A DNA stretch of 63,265 bases from Candidatus Trichofilum aggregatum (GTDB lineage Bacteria; Chloroflexota; Anaerolineae; Promineifilales; Promineifilaceae), in NCBI GenBank assembly GCA_016716885.1, contig JADJUV010000047.1:1-63265 (forward strand). Direction: 5' to 3'. The notes below the pieces were generated by a model. It was not told the DNA's origin. It ran no database searches and was given only the letters and a program-made list of their open reading frames with translations. This document shows, one piece after another, positions 53,347 to 62,986 of this stretch. The first letter of the stretch is position 1. Every line of letters begins with the position of its first letter. The translations under genes and the position numbers were made by a program.

Positions 53347-55165
53347 CTAAATGATTCCCAACTCCTGGCGTTTGGCTTCAGGCACAACCCCATTCACCCA
53401 ACCCCGAGCCGTATAATACTCTTCCAGCATCAAATCCAGCTCACAAACATGCCCTTCCGAACCAGGCATCGTCGAAGGTTCGTTGAGGAAGCGGGCCGGT
53501 AAATAGTCACTCCCTTCGCGGAAACCAGCCAGATTGTTGTAATAACGCTCCAGGTTATAAATGCGTTCGCCCGTCGCCAAGACATCATCCATGGTGAACG
53601 GCACACCCACGATGGCGGCATATTGTTGCGCGTATTCTTCCGCCCCTTCAGCGAAGGCACTGAATTTACACAGGTCTAAGCTGTCCGAAAAGGCATGAAT
53701 GTCTTGTAACAGTTTGGTTAGTTCCCCTTTGCCCTTCCATTCCAACGGATCGGTTTTGAGCGGAATCAAGCCCAGTTCGCTGGCGGGGGTGTAGGCACGG
53801 AGATGGCAGGCCCCACGATTACTGGTGGCGTAGGCAATACCCATCCCTTTCATGCCACGCGGATCATAGGCTGGAATGCCCTGCCCTTTGACCGACATGG
53901 CGATTTCGTGATGACCAAAGTGGTCAGCGGTAGCATTGATGCCATCGGCTAATACGTTGCCGATGCCTTGACGGTACGCCACCTGACTAATGGTTTCGAT
54001 CATACTCATGTAGTCGCCCCAGGCCAGGCCACCATCGCCATTGGTATAACCCTTGCCGGTAGCTTCCATATAAGTCGCCAGCACGTCCCCAATTTCGATG
54101 GCGTCCATGCCGTAATCATTGGCCAGGTCGATCATCTTGGCCACAGAACCAATATTGTCATTATCGCAATTGGCCCCCACCGCCCAGGCCGGTTCATACT
54201 CCACACTTTCCATCCTCAGACCCTTTGAATGGCCCTTCGGTAATTTCGACCTCTTTCTTGCAGGCCACCGGGCAGGCATGGCAGGTGGGATCATTAACCA
54301 GGATGTTTTCTTTGACGTATTCACCACTGAGCAATTCCGCTCTCTCACCAAACGAGGTAACGGAGCCATTTAGGGCCGGTAATGCGCCCATGTTGCTGGT
54401 GATGTTCATCAACACGTTGGTGCCATAAACGGAAAGACCACCTTTGCGGGGACTGGTGATATTCTTTTCGTCCATGATGGTCGCCAGGGCGCGTTGATGG
54501 GCGGGTTTCCAATCTTCATGATTTTGGGGTTTGGGTAGCGCCTTTTTGGCTTTGACGACCACGGCCTTGAGGTTTTTGCTACCACCTACACAGCCGGTTC
54601 CACCGCGGCCGCTGGCCCGGTCATCCTCATTCACCCAACAGGCATAATGAACCTGGTGCTCTCCGGCTGGCCCAATGGCCATCACGGTCAGGTCCTTTTC
54701 GCCATACAGTTCACGGAAATGTTTCACCGTATCATGAACACCCTTGCCCCACACATCTGAGGCGTCGAGAAGTTCAACGGTATTGTCATGAATATAGGCA
54801 TAAACGGGTTTGTCAGCTTTGCCTTTGAAGATCAGCCCATCAAAGCCCGCCCAGCGTAAGCGGGCCGCCGACCAACCACCGTGGTGACTATCAGTGACCG
54901 TTTTGGTCAGGGGGGATTTAGTGACGATGGCCATGCGGCCGCTCATGTTAGCCGCCGTTCCGGTCAGAGGTCCGTTCATAAAACATAGAATATTATCCGG
55001 AGAAAGAGGATCCACCTGTGGGCCATTTTCCAATACATAACGCACACCCAAGCCTCGTGCTCCAATGTATTTAAGTGCCCATTCTTCAGGAATTTCCTTG
55101 TACTCAACTTGTTGTTGTGACAAGTCAACATGCGCCATTCGATTGGCATAGCCTCCAAGTTTCAT
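53347..55165 (-). CDS. aor: Tungsten-containing aldehyde:ferredoxin oxidoreductase, one frameshift
   Basis: Oxidises aldehydes to acids with ferredoxin as acceptor, using tungstopterin and one 4Fe-4S cluster. Start 55165 (MKLGGYANRMAHVDLSQQQV) has AAGGAGG six bases upstream. Motifs: EYKEIPEEWALKYIGARGLG, CFMNGPLTGTAANMSGRMAI (pterin-binding loop), GRGGTGCVGGSKNLKAVVVK, DPTCHACPVACKKEVEI (three cluster Cys), then after the shift GANCDNDNIGSVAKMIDLAN, YDPRGMKGMGIAYATSNRGA, and SDSLDLCKFSAF (DxxGLC-like site with the fourth Cys). One extra base at about 54226-54231 (AAAGGG) breaks the frame; removal gives GPFKGLRMESVEYEPAWAVG and about 606 residues, normal for AOR. Opposite, convergent genes encode likely maturation factors. 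Confidence 0.88.
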
Positions 55166-55540
55166 CGCCTAACCTCCTTACAAAAGTTGTTTTTTGCTCC
55201 ATGTGAGCATAGATAAAGGGGTGTGTTATTGGTAAGAAAGAAAAAAGGGGAAGTTGCCACCCCATAGGCCGGGTAAAAAATAAATCCTTATTTGTTTTCA
55301 CTTGGCATGTTGGCCTGCATGTGACGACAAAAAAGGACAGAACCCGCATTCCTGATAATGAAAGCGGGAAACTGGGTCTATAACAAGAGTCGAAAATCGT
55401 TCATTTGAGGTGACAATCGTCACTCTTTTTGTAAGCGCTCAGTCGGGTACCATCAACGGATGAGGAAACAAACGGATTTTCCAGAGGTCACACTTCATCC
55501 GTTCCTTTCAAAATCCTTGGCAACACTCCCCTCATCAAAA
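55166..55540. other. Gap upstream of AOR
   Basis: 375 bases holding the AOR promoter and the end of the lipoprotein gene as reconstructed; no other gene or repeat seen. Confidence 0.5.
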
Positions 55541-57693
55541 CTAATCCGCACACGCGGCCGCGCACGTCCAGGTTCCCCCATCCCACTCCCAGGTTTCCCC
55601 CACCACGACCCCACCAGGGCGATCCACTCCCCAAACAGCACATACACATCCCGCCCCGCATCATAGGCCACGATGTTGAACCCACTGCGAACGGGCATCC
55701 CCGTCTCCTCGGCCACCACTGCCCATTGCGTGCCATCCCAACCCCATAAATCGGTGCGGAAACTCTCTAAATCCGACCCGCCAAACATCAGGATTTGTTG
55801 GCCCAACGGGTCAAACACGAAACTGGTAGATACGCGCACACCCGGATGGGGATCGGTGAACGGGAGTTCCTGCCAGGTGTGACCATCCCAGGCCCAGAAA
55901 TCCGCAAAGAAGTCGATATCAGCACTGGTGCGGACATCGTGCCCACCGTAGACGACCACCTGCTGGCGGATGGGATCATAGCCTGTGCCCCCCGGGAACC
56001 GGGCCGGTGGCCCGGCAGTCGCTACCTGGACCCAGGTCTGCCCATCCCACTCCCAGGTGTCGCCGACAATTTGTGGCCCGGCCGTCGCGCCACCAAACAG
56101 CACGACCTTACCCCGGACTGAATCGTAGACCATGCCAGCCCCTTCGCGGCCGCGAGGCTCACTGCCATCGTGCATCGTCCAGGTTTGCCCATCCCACTCC
56201 CAGGTTTCATCAAAATGCTGACTCCCCTGAATCCCCCCATGAACCACCAATACCCCCCGCGCCGAGTCATACGCCACCCCGGCCCAATTGCGCCACACCG
56301 GGCCAGCGTTGTCAATCAGTGTCCAGGTCGTGCCATCCCAACCCCATAGTTCCAGCGGTTCTGTGGCCGGTTTGCCACGCTCCGGCCCGCCGTTGACCAA
56401 CACAATTTGCCCTCGCTCCTCGTGGTACACCATCGCCGACCACTGCCCGGCAGCCAAAACCGGGGCCGGTTCGGCTGATGGTTCACCTAGGGCGTAAACT
56501 GTACCGCCGATAGTGACAGCGTAAACGACACCTGGCCCCACCGCGGCCGCGGTCATCAACCGTGAATTGGCCTGAAACGACCACAACAACTGACCAGTGG
56601 CGGCGTCGAGGGCGTATAGCGGCCGCGGCCCCTCACGGTTATCATGATTGCCCACCCCCACATACACCACCCCATCAGAGATAATAGGATCGGTTGTCGC
56701 CCAATCTTCAGTCTCAAATTGCCACCTTTCTTCGCCGGTCAGGGCATCAAAGGCGTAAATATGTTGATCCCTGTTGCCCACATAAACGCCCCCCTCGGCA
56801 ATGACCGGTGCTGTCCACCACGCTCCCGCTAACGGGGAGCGCCACACTTCCGCGCCCGTTTGCTGGTCGAAGGCGTAAAAATAACCATCGTCATACCCCA
56901 CGTAGACCAAACCATGCGCCAGGGCTGTACTGTTAAACGACTGGCTGGCTTCGCGTTCAATTTGCCAGCGAATGTCGCCCGTCGTGCTGTCCAGGGCAAA
57001 AAGCGTCCCGCCCACCCCCACAAAAAGAAGCCCATCGTCATAGGACGGACTGCCGACAAAACCGCGATGGTCGCCCGTCGTGATTTCCCAGACAGGTTCC
57101 CCAGTTTCCAGTTCGAGGGCATATACGCCCCGTTCGCTGGCCGCATACACCGTCCGCCCAACGACGAGAGGGGCGTTATAAATAGCCCCATCCGTGTTAA
57201 AAGCCCACACCTGTTGCTGGCTGTGGCGACCATACGCCAGCAATTGGTTGGCTGGATTGCCCCCCAGCAACAGGTCGCCCGCAATGGCCAAAGGGGAAAA
57301 GGGCATCCCCAGGCCATTGATAGACCCCACTTGTTCGCCTGTTTGGGCATCAAATATATACACCCGGTTATCGCCGCAAACGTATACCAGCCCATCAGCC
57401 ACCAGCGGCGAGCCAAAGATGCCCCCGCTCAATCTTGCCTCCCACAGAACACCAACCGGAGCACGCAGGGCCGGAAAGTCGTAGGCACCGGTGCGTTGCG
57501 GGTTGTTCTGGTAAAGAACCACGCCGGGATCGGGAATAGTTGGGGTGGGGGATGGTGTTTCCGTGAGTATGGGCGTGGTTGTGGGTGGGGAAAGGGTTGA
57601 GGTGGGGGTAAGAGGGATGGGTGTTGGTGTTGCTGGTGGATTCGCACAGGCAGACAAAAGCAGAAGGCAGACGAGGAAAAACAATTTTTTCAT
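55541..57693 (-). CDS. Lipoprotein: PQQ-type propeller followed by kelch propeller; late frameshift
   Basis: About 717 residues. Signal and lipobox MKKLFFLVCLLLLSACANPP (Cys 16), a Thr/Pro linker, then from about residue 58 a PQQ/YVTN-type beta-propeller with repeats such as GLVYVCGDNRVYIFDAQTGE and GVYVGNRDQHIYAFDALTGE, to about 400, then kelch-type repeats (LWGWDGTTWTLIDNAGPVWR; VVLFGGATAGPQIVGDTWEW; VVVYGGHDVRT). One G added in the run at 55629-55632 yields VLFGGVDRPGG, GETWEWDGGTWTC and a stop at 55541. It is followed upstream by a paralogue with the two propellers in reverse order. Extracellular binding role probable; no catalytic residues recognised. Confidence 0.82.
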
Positions 57694-57747
57694 AGCGACC
57701 TCAATTTTGATTGGCGTTTAGAAAGTGTCTAAAAAGTTACCCTGCAA

Positions 57748-57790
57748 TGAACCCATCCCCCTAACCCCCTTCCCAGATTTGGGAAGGGGA
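57748..57790. repeat. CCCATCCCCCTAACCCCCTTCCC repeat
   Basis: Starts CCCATCCCCCTAACCCCCTT, followed by the hairpin CTTCCCAGATTTGGGAAG; similar to the outer part of 52225-52375. Between the two propeller lipoprotein genes. Confidence 0.65.
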
Positions 57791-57808
57791 AACCCGAACT
57801 GTGGGGAA

Positions 57809-59978
57809 TTAGCGCAAAGCCAGCACACGGGCAGATAAAACGAGATAGATCGTGTCCTCGCCTAAAACCGGTGTGCTCAACATCGTACCGGTCGCGCCAT
57901 ACTGCCATAACTCTTCGCCGGTTCCTGCATCCAGGGCGTATAGATGACACTCTTGCTGGGGGGCATCGTGGTTGCAATCGGTGAAATAGATGATGCCAGC
58001 CGATACCACGGCATCGCTCACTGCCCAATGGGGCGTGGCAAACTCCCACCGTTTTTCACCAGTCAGTGCATCCAGCGCGTACAGAAAGCCATTAAAATGA
58101 CCAACGTAAACAGTATCCTCGGTCACGGCTGGGCCAAACCAGATTTCCTCACCCCCGGCAAATTTCCACATTTCTTCGCCGGTGGTTAAATCGTAGGCAT
58201 AAAAGAACCCATCGCCATTGCCAACATAGGCCAGGGATGGTCCCAGGGCCGAAAAATAGAAATAGGCCTCTTTCTGAACCTGCCACCGTAGCGCGCCGGT
58301 TTCGCTATCGAGTGCCACGAATGACTGGCCTACCGACATAAACAGCATTCCCTGGGCATAAGCAGGAGCGCTTACAAAATCAAACTCATTGTCACTAGGC
58401 AATGGCGCCGTCCAGAGCAGTTCACCCGTCTGAAGATCCAGGGCGTAAAACGCGTTCGTGGCTGAAACATAAACCCGATCCTCTAAAATCAACGGGGATG
58501 CCATCGTGCGGCCGACCGTTTCCATTTTCCAGATGGACTCGCCGGTATGGCGATCCAACGCTTGAACAAACCTGTCATAGCCACCGATGACGAGCACATC
58601 CCCGGCGATAGCGGCCGCGGAAACGGCGACGTGGAAATCTCCCCCCTGCCACAGTTCTGCGCCGGTTTGGGCGTCAAAGGCGTACAATTTGCCATCGGAA
58701 CCGCCAATGTACAGCACACCATCGTGGAGCAGGAGATTATCGAAATAAGTGAGGTGGGTGGGGTCGGTTTGCCAGAGTAAGTCTGGTTGAGTGCGGATGG
58801 CCGGAAAATCGTAAATTCCTGTGCGTTGAGCGTTGCCCCGGTACAAGATAATGTCAGGGCCAAAAGCGGGTGGGACGATTGTCTCCTCAATAGGTTCACA
58901 CCCATTCATACAATGCCACGTTGAGCCGTCCCATTCCCAGGTATCGGCTAAACGTTGATCATCGGCGTCAAAGCCACCATACAACACCACCCGCTCCCGC
59001 ACCGGATCATAGGCCATGACGTGTCCGCCACGCGGGGAGGGGGCTGGCCCACCGATATTCACCTGTTGCCAGGCCCCGTCGGTTAAAACCCAGGTGTCAC
59101 TTTGCAGAGCAAACGGGAGACGCGGCCGCGTTGTCCCCCCAAACAGCACTATCTCCACCCGGTTCGTATCAAAGGCCATCCGGGCGTGAGAGAGAGCCGG
59201 GGGGAAAGCCAGGTTGAGTTGCGCCCATTCTGTACCATCCCAGCCCCAAAACTCATCAAACATCTGGTTGTTTACATCAAACCCGCCCAGGAGAAACAGG
59301 TTTTGATGGACCGCATCAGCAGAACTCATGGCGTGAAAGCGGACGGGTGGGGTGGCGATATCAAGCCTTTCCCACTGCTGACCATCCCAGGTCCACATAT
59401 CTGAAGAGATATTCTGCTGAGCATCACCCCCGCCAACCAAAACCACCTTTTCTAATGAAGCGTCATACTCCATCGTGAAGTGGGAACACACATCCGGGCC
59501 AGGCACAGCCAACGCTTGCCACCCCTGGTTATCCCATTCCCAGGTATCGGTGACGCACTCGTTTCTGACGAGCGAACGCCCGCCGTAAACCACCAGTTTG
59601 TCCCGCTGGGGATCATAAGCCACCCCGCCTAGTTCGCGTCCATCCGGGCCACTGTCGCCGATGACTTGCCACTGCGTACCATCCCAACCCCACAACTGGT
59701 CGTCCTCATTACCATTGATCAGCACGATCATGCCCAATCGCTCGTGGAAGACCATGTCACCCATCGCTCGTGGCCCCGGCTGTTCGGTGAGTTCCGGCGT
59801 TAATGGTGGCACAGGGGTAGCCGCGAGCGATGTTTCTGTGGGGTCGGGAATGTTGGTGGCTGGGGGTGCTGGGTCGGTTCGCCAGGGTTGCTGATTCTGG
59901 AGTGTTGGTTGGGTCAGCACCCCCACAAGCGCATAAAAAAACAAGTAGCAGGCAGAAAAGGCTGAGGGGGAATTTCAT
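57809..59978 (-). CDS. Lipoprotein: kelch propeller followed by PQQ-type propeller; early frameshift
   Basis: About 722 residues. The start at 59978 gives MKFPLSLFCLLLVFLCACGG, a lipoprotein signal (lipobox VFLCAC); one base in the T or G run at about 59918-59945 joins it to LTQPTLQNQQPW and a Pro/Thr linker. Kelch repeats come first (LWGWDGTQWQVIGDSGPDGR; VVYGGRSLVRNECVTDTWEW; LFLLGGFDVNNQ; VVLYGGFDADDQ), then from about residue 365 the PQQ-type propeller (ILYRGNAQRTGIYDFPAIRT; GVLYIGGSDGKLYAFDAQTG; YVGNGDGFFYAYDLTTGEEM). The shared block LY..N.QRTG.YDFPA.R marks the PQQ start in both paralogues. Function unknown; surface location by lipobox. Confidence 0.82.
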
Positions 59979-60448
59979 GCGCTCACTCCACTACCGCTGG
60001 TATATGGTTACCCATCGCGGCCGCGTCCTTACTCATTTGGAGAGATAGTGTCGCACGCTCTATTGCGAAAAGGGTTGTAGAACTGGAGAGGTGCTGGGGG
60101 CATTGTAGCACGGTGACATTGTGGGGTCAATACGGTGTCATGTGCGGGGTGCGCGTCATTTTTGTGGCCACAGGGGCCACAGATTTCGCCAGCAGTTAAA
60201 ACGGCTCAAAACTCTGCCGGTTACAAAACAGGCTGAAAGCCTGTTACAAGATATTCCCCAGTGCGCTTTAGCGTACTTTTTATACCAGCCTGGGAATTTA
60301 TTCCCAGGGCTGATGGCCCATCTGCCTACCCTTCCCGCCGGAAAGGGGCAATACTACAAGGGCCGGTTTTCGAGCGCACTGCGCTTGAAAACCGGCCCCT
60401 TAGAAAGTTCCCCACCCCGATGATTTGGGTGCTGGCCTCACACCTGCA
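59979..60448. other. Gap with two strong hairpins
   Basis: 470 bases. CAGCCTGGGAATTTATTCCC (60286 on) folds to CCTGGGAA/TTCCCAGG, and GGGCCGGTTTTC/GAAAACCGGCCC forms a 12-bp stem at 60360-60398. One copy of the iterated palindrome at 60018. An open frame at 60121-60423 overlaps the hairpins and is probably not a gene. Confidence 0.55.
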
Positions 60449-61414
60449 TCATATCGTGATGACGATTTTCCCTCTGGCATGGCCTTCGCCAAGATACCGA
60501 AGCGCTTCAGAAACCTCACTTAGCGGGTAGCACCGATCAATGACCGGGACAACCTGACCTGCTTCGAGAAGCTGTTTCACAAAAGCCAAATCTTTTTGGC
60601 TGGATTTGGCTAACAAATTGCCCATTTTCTGCCGTCCGGTCATTGATAGGAAGGGTCCCAAAAGCATAGCCTGGAAGATTTGGGCCATCGAACCCCCGGC
60701 GGCGACATAAATTCCCTGGGGAGTTAAGGCGCGTTTGTAATCGGCAATGGGGTGATATCCGTTCACCGCTAGAATCAGATCATAACGCTTGCCCTTGCGG
60801 GTGAAATTTTCTTGCGTGTAATCAATGACCTTATCTGCCCCAATGGAGCGCACCATGTCCATGTTTCTTGGGCTACACACAGCCGTGACTTCAGCCCCAA
60901 ACGATTTGGCAATCTGCACGGCAAACGTGCCCACCCCACCAGATGCCCCATTGATCAGAACCTTTTGTCCTGACCGGAGCTGACCGTTATCGCGTAGCCC
61001 TTGCAAGGCGGTGACGGAGGCCATCGGCGCGGCCGCGGCCGCTTCAAAGGTCATATTAGCCGGTTTTAACACCAACAAATTTTCAGGCGCACATACATAC
61101 TCGGCAAACCCGCCAAACCCACAACCCGATATATCCCCGAACAGTTCATCGCCGGGCTTAAACCCCTTGACGTTTCGGCCAACCGCTTCAACCTGCCCGG
61201 CTATATCCGCGCCGAGTATCTTGTTGTTGGGTTTTAGCAGGCCAAAGCCCATCACGCGGGGAATGATGCCACTCAGGAGATGATGGTCAGCGGCGTTTGC
61301 GGCCGCGGCCCGCACCTTTATCAAGACTTCATCATCCTTAGGGGTAGGCTTTTCTACCTCTTTAAGATGAAGAACGTCCGGTGAACCGTACTTTGCGTAA
61401 ACAATTGCTTTCAT
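60449..61414 (-). CDS. Zinc-independent MDR oxidoreductase (quinone oxidoreductase-like)
   Basis: 321 residues. Medium-chain dehydrogenase/reductase: MKAIVYAKYGSPDVLHLKEV, the GroES-like domain with VLIKVRAAAANAADHHLLSG, GADIAGQVEAVGRNVKGFKP and GGFAEYVCAPENLLV, and the NAD(P) domain QKVLINGASGGVGTFAVQIA (GASGGVG nucleotide loop), EVTAVCSPRNMDMVRSIGAD. No catalytic-zinc Cys/His set. Ends ARGKIVITI. NADPH-dependent reduction of quinones or enones is likely by family. The neighbour upstream (61453) is a paralogue, so this is a tandem duplication. Confidence 0.9.
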   Translation of the reverse strand: MKAIVYAKYGSPDVLHLKEVEKPTPKDDEVLIKVRAAAANAADHHLLSGIIPRVMGFGLLKPNNKILGADIAGQVEAVGRNVKGFKPGDELFGDISGCGFGGFAEYVCAPENLLVLKPANMTFEAAAAAPMASVTALQGLRDNGQLRSGQKVLINGASGGVGTFAVQIAKSFGAEVTAVCSPRNMDMVRSIGADKVIDYTQENFTRKGKRYDLILAVNGYHPIADYKRALTPQGIYVAAGGSMAQIFQAMLLGPFLSMTGRQKMGNLLAKSSQKDLAFVKQLLEAGQVVPVIDRCYPLSEVSEALRYLGEGHARGKIVITI

Positions 61415-61452
61415 TTAGGTTTCCTTTCTCGTTTAGGGGATGGCGTTTGTAA

Positions 61453-62502
61453 CTAAACGGTGATAACAACGTGCCCTTTCTTGTGCCCTGTTTCTACATA
61501 CCGATGAGCCTCGGCAGTCTGGGCCAACGGGAAACATCGATCAATGACTGTTTTGATGGTTCCCGCCTCAGCCAACTCTTTGAGGAAATTGAGATCGGCA
61601 AAGCTATCGCTCGCCAGCGCACAGACCACTTTCTGACGACTACCGATTATCGAAGTCCATAACATTTGGAAAAGCTGTTTGGTTTTAAAGCTGGCTAAAA
61701 GATAGGTCCCATTGGGCTTGAGGGAGTTTTTACAACGAGAAAACGAATGCTTGCCCAATATGTCGAGAATCAGATCATAGGTCTCGCCATTTTGGGTGAA
61801 ATCCTCTTGGGTGTAATCAATGACCTGATCCACGCCCAGGGATTTCACAAAGTCTATTCTTGGCGTACCGCACACACCGGTAACCTGGGCACCAAAGTGG
61901 AATTTTGCCAGTTGCGCGGCCGCGGCCCCGATGCCACCACTCGCTCCATTGATGAGAACCTTTTGCCCAGGCTGGAGATTGACCTTTCTAAGGATATTTA
62001 GGGCCATTATCCCCCCATAAGGAATGGCTACGGCTTCCTCATAGCTCATATTGGCCGGTTTAATGGCGACTGTTCCATCTTCAGGCATACACAAATACTC
62101 CGCATAAGCCCCCATGTTCTGACCGAGATAACCAAATACCTGATCCCCTTTCTTGAACCGTTTTACATCCTGGCCCACAGCCTCAACTTCCCCGGCAAAC
62201 TCACTGCCGAGGATGGGTTTTTTGGGTTTTCGGAAACCAAAGGCCAGACGTGCGGGCAGCAAGAGGGGTGCAGGCATATTAAACTCACTCGTAGAGATAT
62301 GGCTGAAGTTTCGCGCGATGAGGTCCCCATAATTGACGGTGGTCGCATAATTTCTTACCCGGATTTCATTGTTCTTCGGTGTAGGTTTTTCCACTTCTTT
62401 GAGCTGAAGCACATCAGGTGTGCTGCCTGGAGGTTGTGTAGACAATTGCTTTGCTTGTGAGGTTCCTTGGGGATTGTTTTTAATCCAGTCATTTTTCACC
62501 AC
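61453..62502 (-). CDS. Zinc-independent MDR oxidoreductase, paralogue
   Basis: 349 residues as read, similar to the preceding gene: VLQLKEVEKPTPKNNEIRVR, ILGSEFAGEVEAVGQDVKRF, NMGAYAEYLCMPEDGTVAIK, GQKVLINGASGGIGAAAAQL (nucleotide loop) and YVETGHKKGHVVITV. The first 28 residues (VKNDWIKNNPQGTSQAKQLS) do not match the family; in another frame the same DNA encodes KAIVYT, the normal N-terminus, so a one-base shift near 62440 is likely and the true start is close to 62465. Tandem paralogue of the gene at 60449; 38 bases separate them. Confidence 0.85.
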   Translation of the reverse strand: MVKNDWIKNNPQGTSQAKQLSTQPPGSTPDVLQLKEVEKPTPKNNEIRVRNYATTVNYGDLIARNFSHISTSEFNMPAPLLLPARLAFGFRKPKKPILGSEFAGEVEAVGQDVKRFKKGDQVFGYLGQNMGAYAEYLCMPEDGTVAIKPANMSYEEAVAIPYGGIMALNILRKVNLQPGQKVLINGASGGIGAAAAQLAKFHFGAQVTGVCGTPRIDFVKSLGVDQVIDYTQEDFTQNGETYDLILDILGKHSFSRCKNSLKPNGTYLLASFKTKQLFQMLWTSIIGSRQKVVCALASDSFADLNFLKELAEAGTIKTVIDRCFPLAQTAEAHRYVETGHKKGHVVITV

Positions 62503-62506
62503 GCTG

Positions 62507-62797
62507 TTAACCTGTTCTTGAACGAGACTGGATGAGATTAAGTTTGTCCAGGCTGCACCTCGTATGGAGTTGTTTCACCGAGAGCAGGGGCAACCCTAAA
62601 TCACGCACTTTTTTCAGCAAACCATACAACGCGGCCTGATCAACCACCGGGCCGGTTAAAAGTGTATCGCCGTTTTTCAGTGTGATGGTCAGACCGCCAA
62701 ACCACTCTGTCCATTGCCGCCCCAGATGCCCCTCGATCCTGATTTCATAGATCATGGGTTCACGCAGGTCGGTTATGGGGTGGAGATTGTTTGACAT
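62507..62797 (-). CDS. Small protein of unknown function upstream of the MDR pair
   Basis: 96 residues. The core MIYEIRIEGHLGRQWTEWFG, GGLTITLKNGDTLLTGPVVD and QAALYGLLKKVRDLGLPLLS belongs to a small protein group common in Chloroflexota, where it is often next to MDR genes; no biochemical role is known to me. The last 25 residues (VKQLHTRCSLDKLNLIQSRS) are less typical. It ends just before the first MDR gene on the same strand, so an operon is plausible. A start at the second Met (MIYEIRIE) is also possible. Confidence 0.65.
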   Translation of the reverse strand: MSNNLHPITDLREPMIYEIRIEGHLGRQWTEWFGGLTITLKNGDTLLTGPVVDQAALYGLLKKVRDLGLPLLSVKQLHTRCSLDKLNLIQSRSRTG

Positions 62798-62941
62798 GTT
62801 CCTGTACCTATCGCGGCCGCGTACAACAATCTGCGGCGTTGGCTCAATGTGCAGGAAGCATACTGGTTGACTGGTATTGGCGTAAGCTACTAAAGTATTG
62901 TTAGGGGTATTGCTGTGGGGTTATACCCAACGGGGCGACAA

Positions 62942-62985
62942 AACGAGGGGGTGAAAAATGTTAGATTATGCCCGTTGGTAGGATA
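62942..62985. repeat. 45-bp dispersed repeat, copy C
   Basis: Diverged form: GGGGGTGAAAAATGTTAGAT then TATGCCCGTTGGTAGGATA. Directly abuts the TCGACAT element at 62987. Confidence 0.5.
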
Positions 62986-62986
62986 C

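Larger units (their letters stand above)
732..62820. repeat. Highly iterated palindrome GCGGCCGC (mostly CGCGGCCGCG), about 97 copies
   Basis: The 8-bp palindrome occurs about 97 times by eye, for example at 732, 848, 2776, 2858, 2966, 3303, 6572, 25361 (two overlapping), 35777 (two), 46371 (two), 50936 (two), 61029 (two) and 62813. Most copies are extended to CGCGGCCGCG. It sits in coding DNA on both strands (read as Ala-Ala-Ala, Arg-Gly-Arg or Arg-Pro) and in gaps. At roughly 54% GC about two copies would be expected. It is similar in behaviour to HIP1 (GCGATCGC) of cyanobacteria, but the sequence is different. Copies are missing from about 6.85-11.08, 12.41-17.22, 19.2-22.77, 41.9-45.6 and 51.1-54.6 kb. 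Confidence 0.9.

Noticed and set aside
60121..60530. Plus-strand frames upstream of the MDR genes
   Set aside because: They translate across two strong hairpins and overlap pyridine-nucleotide reductase sequence on the other strand.
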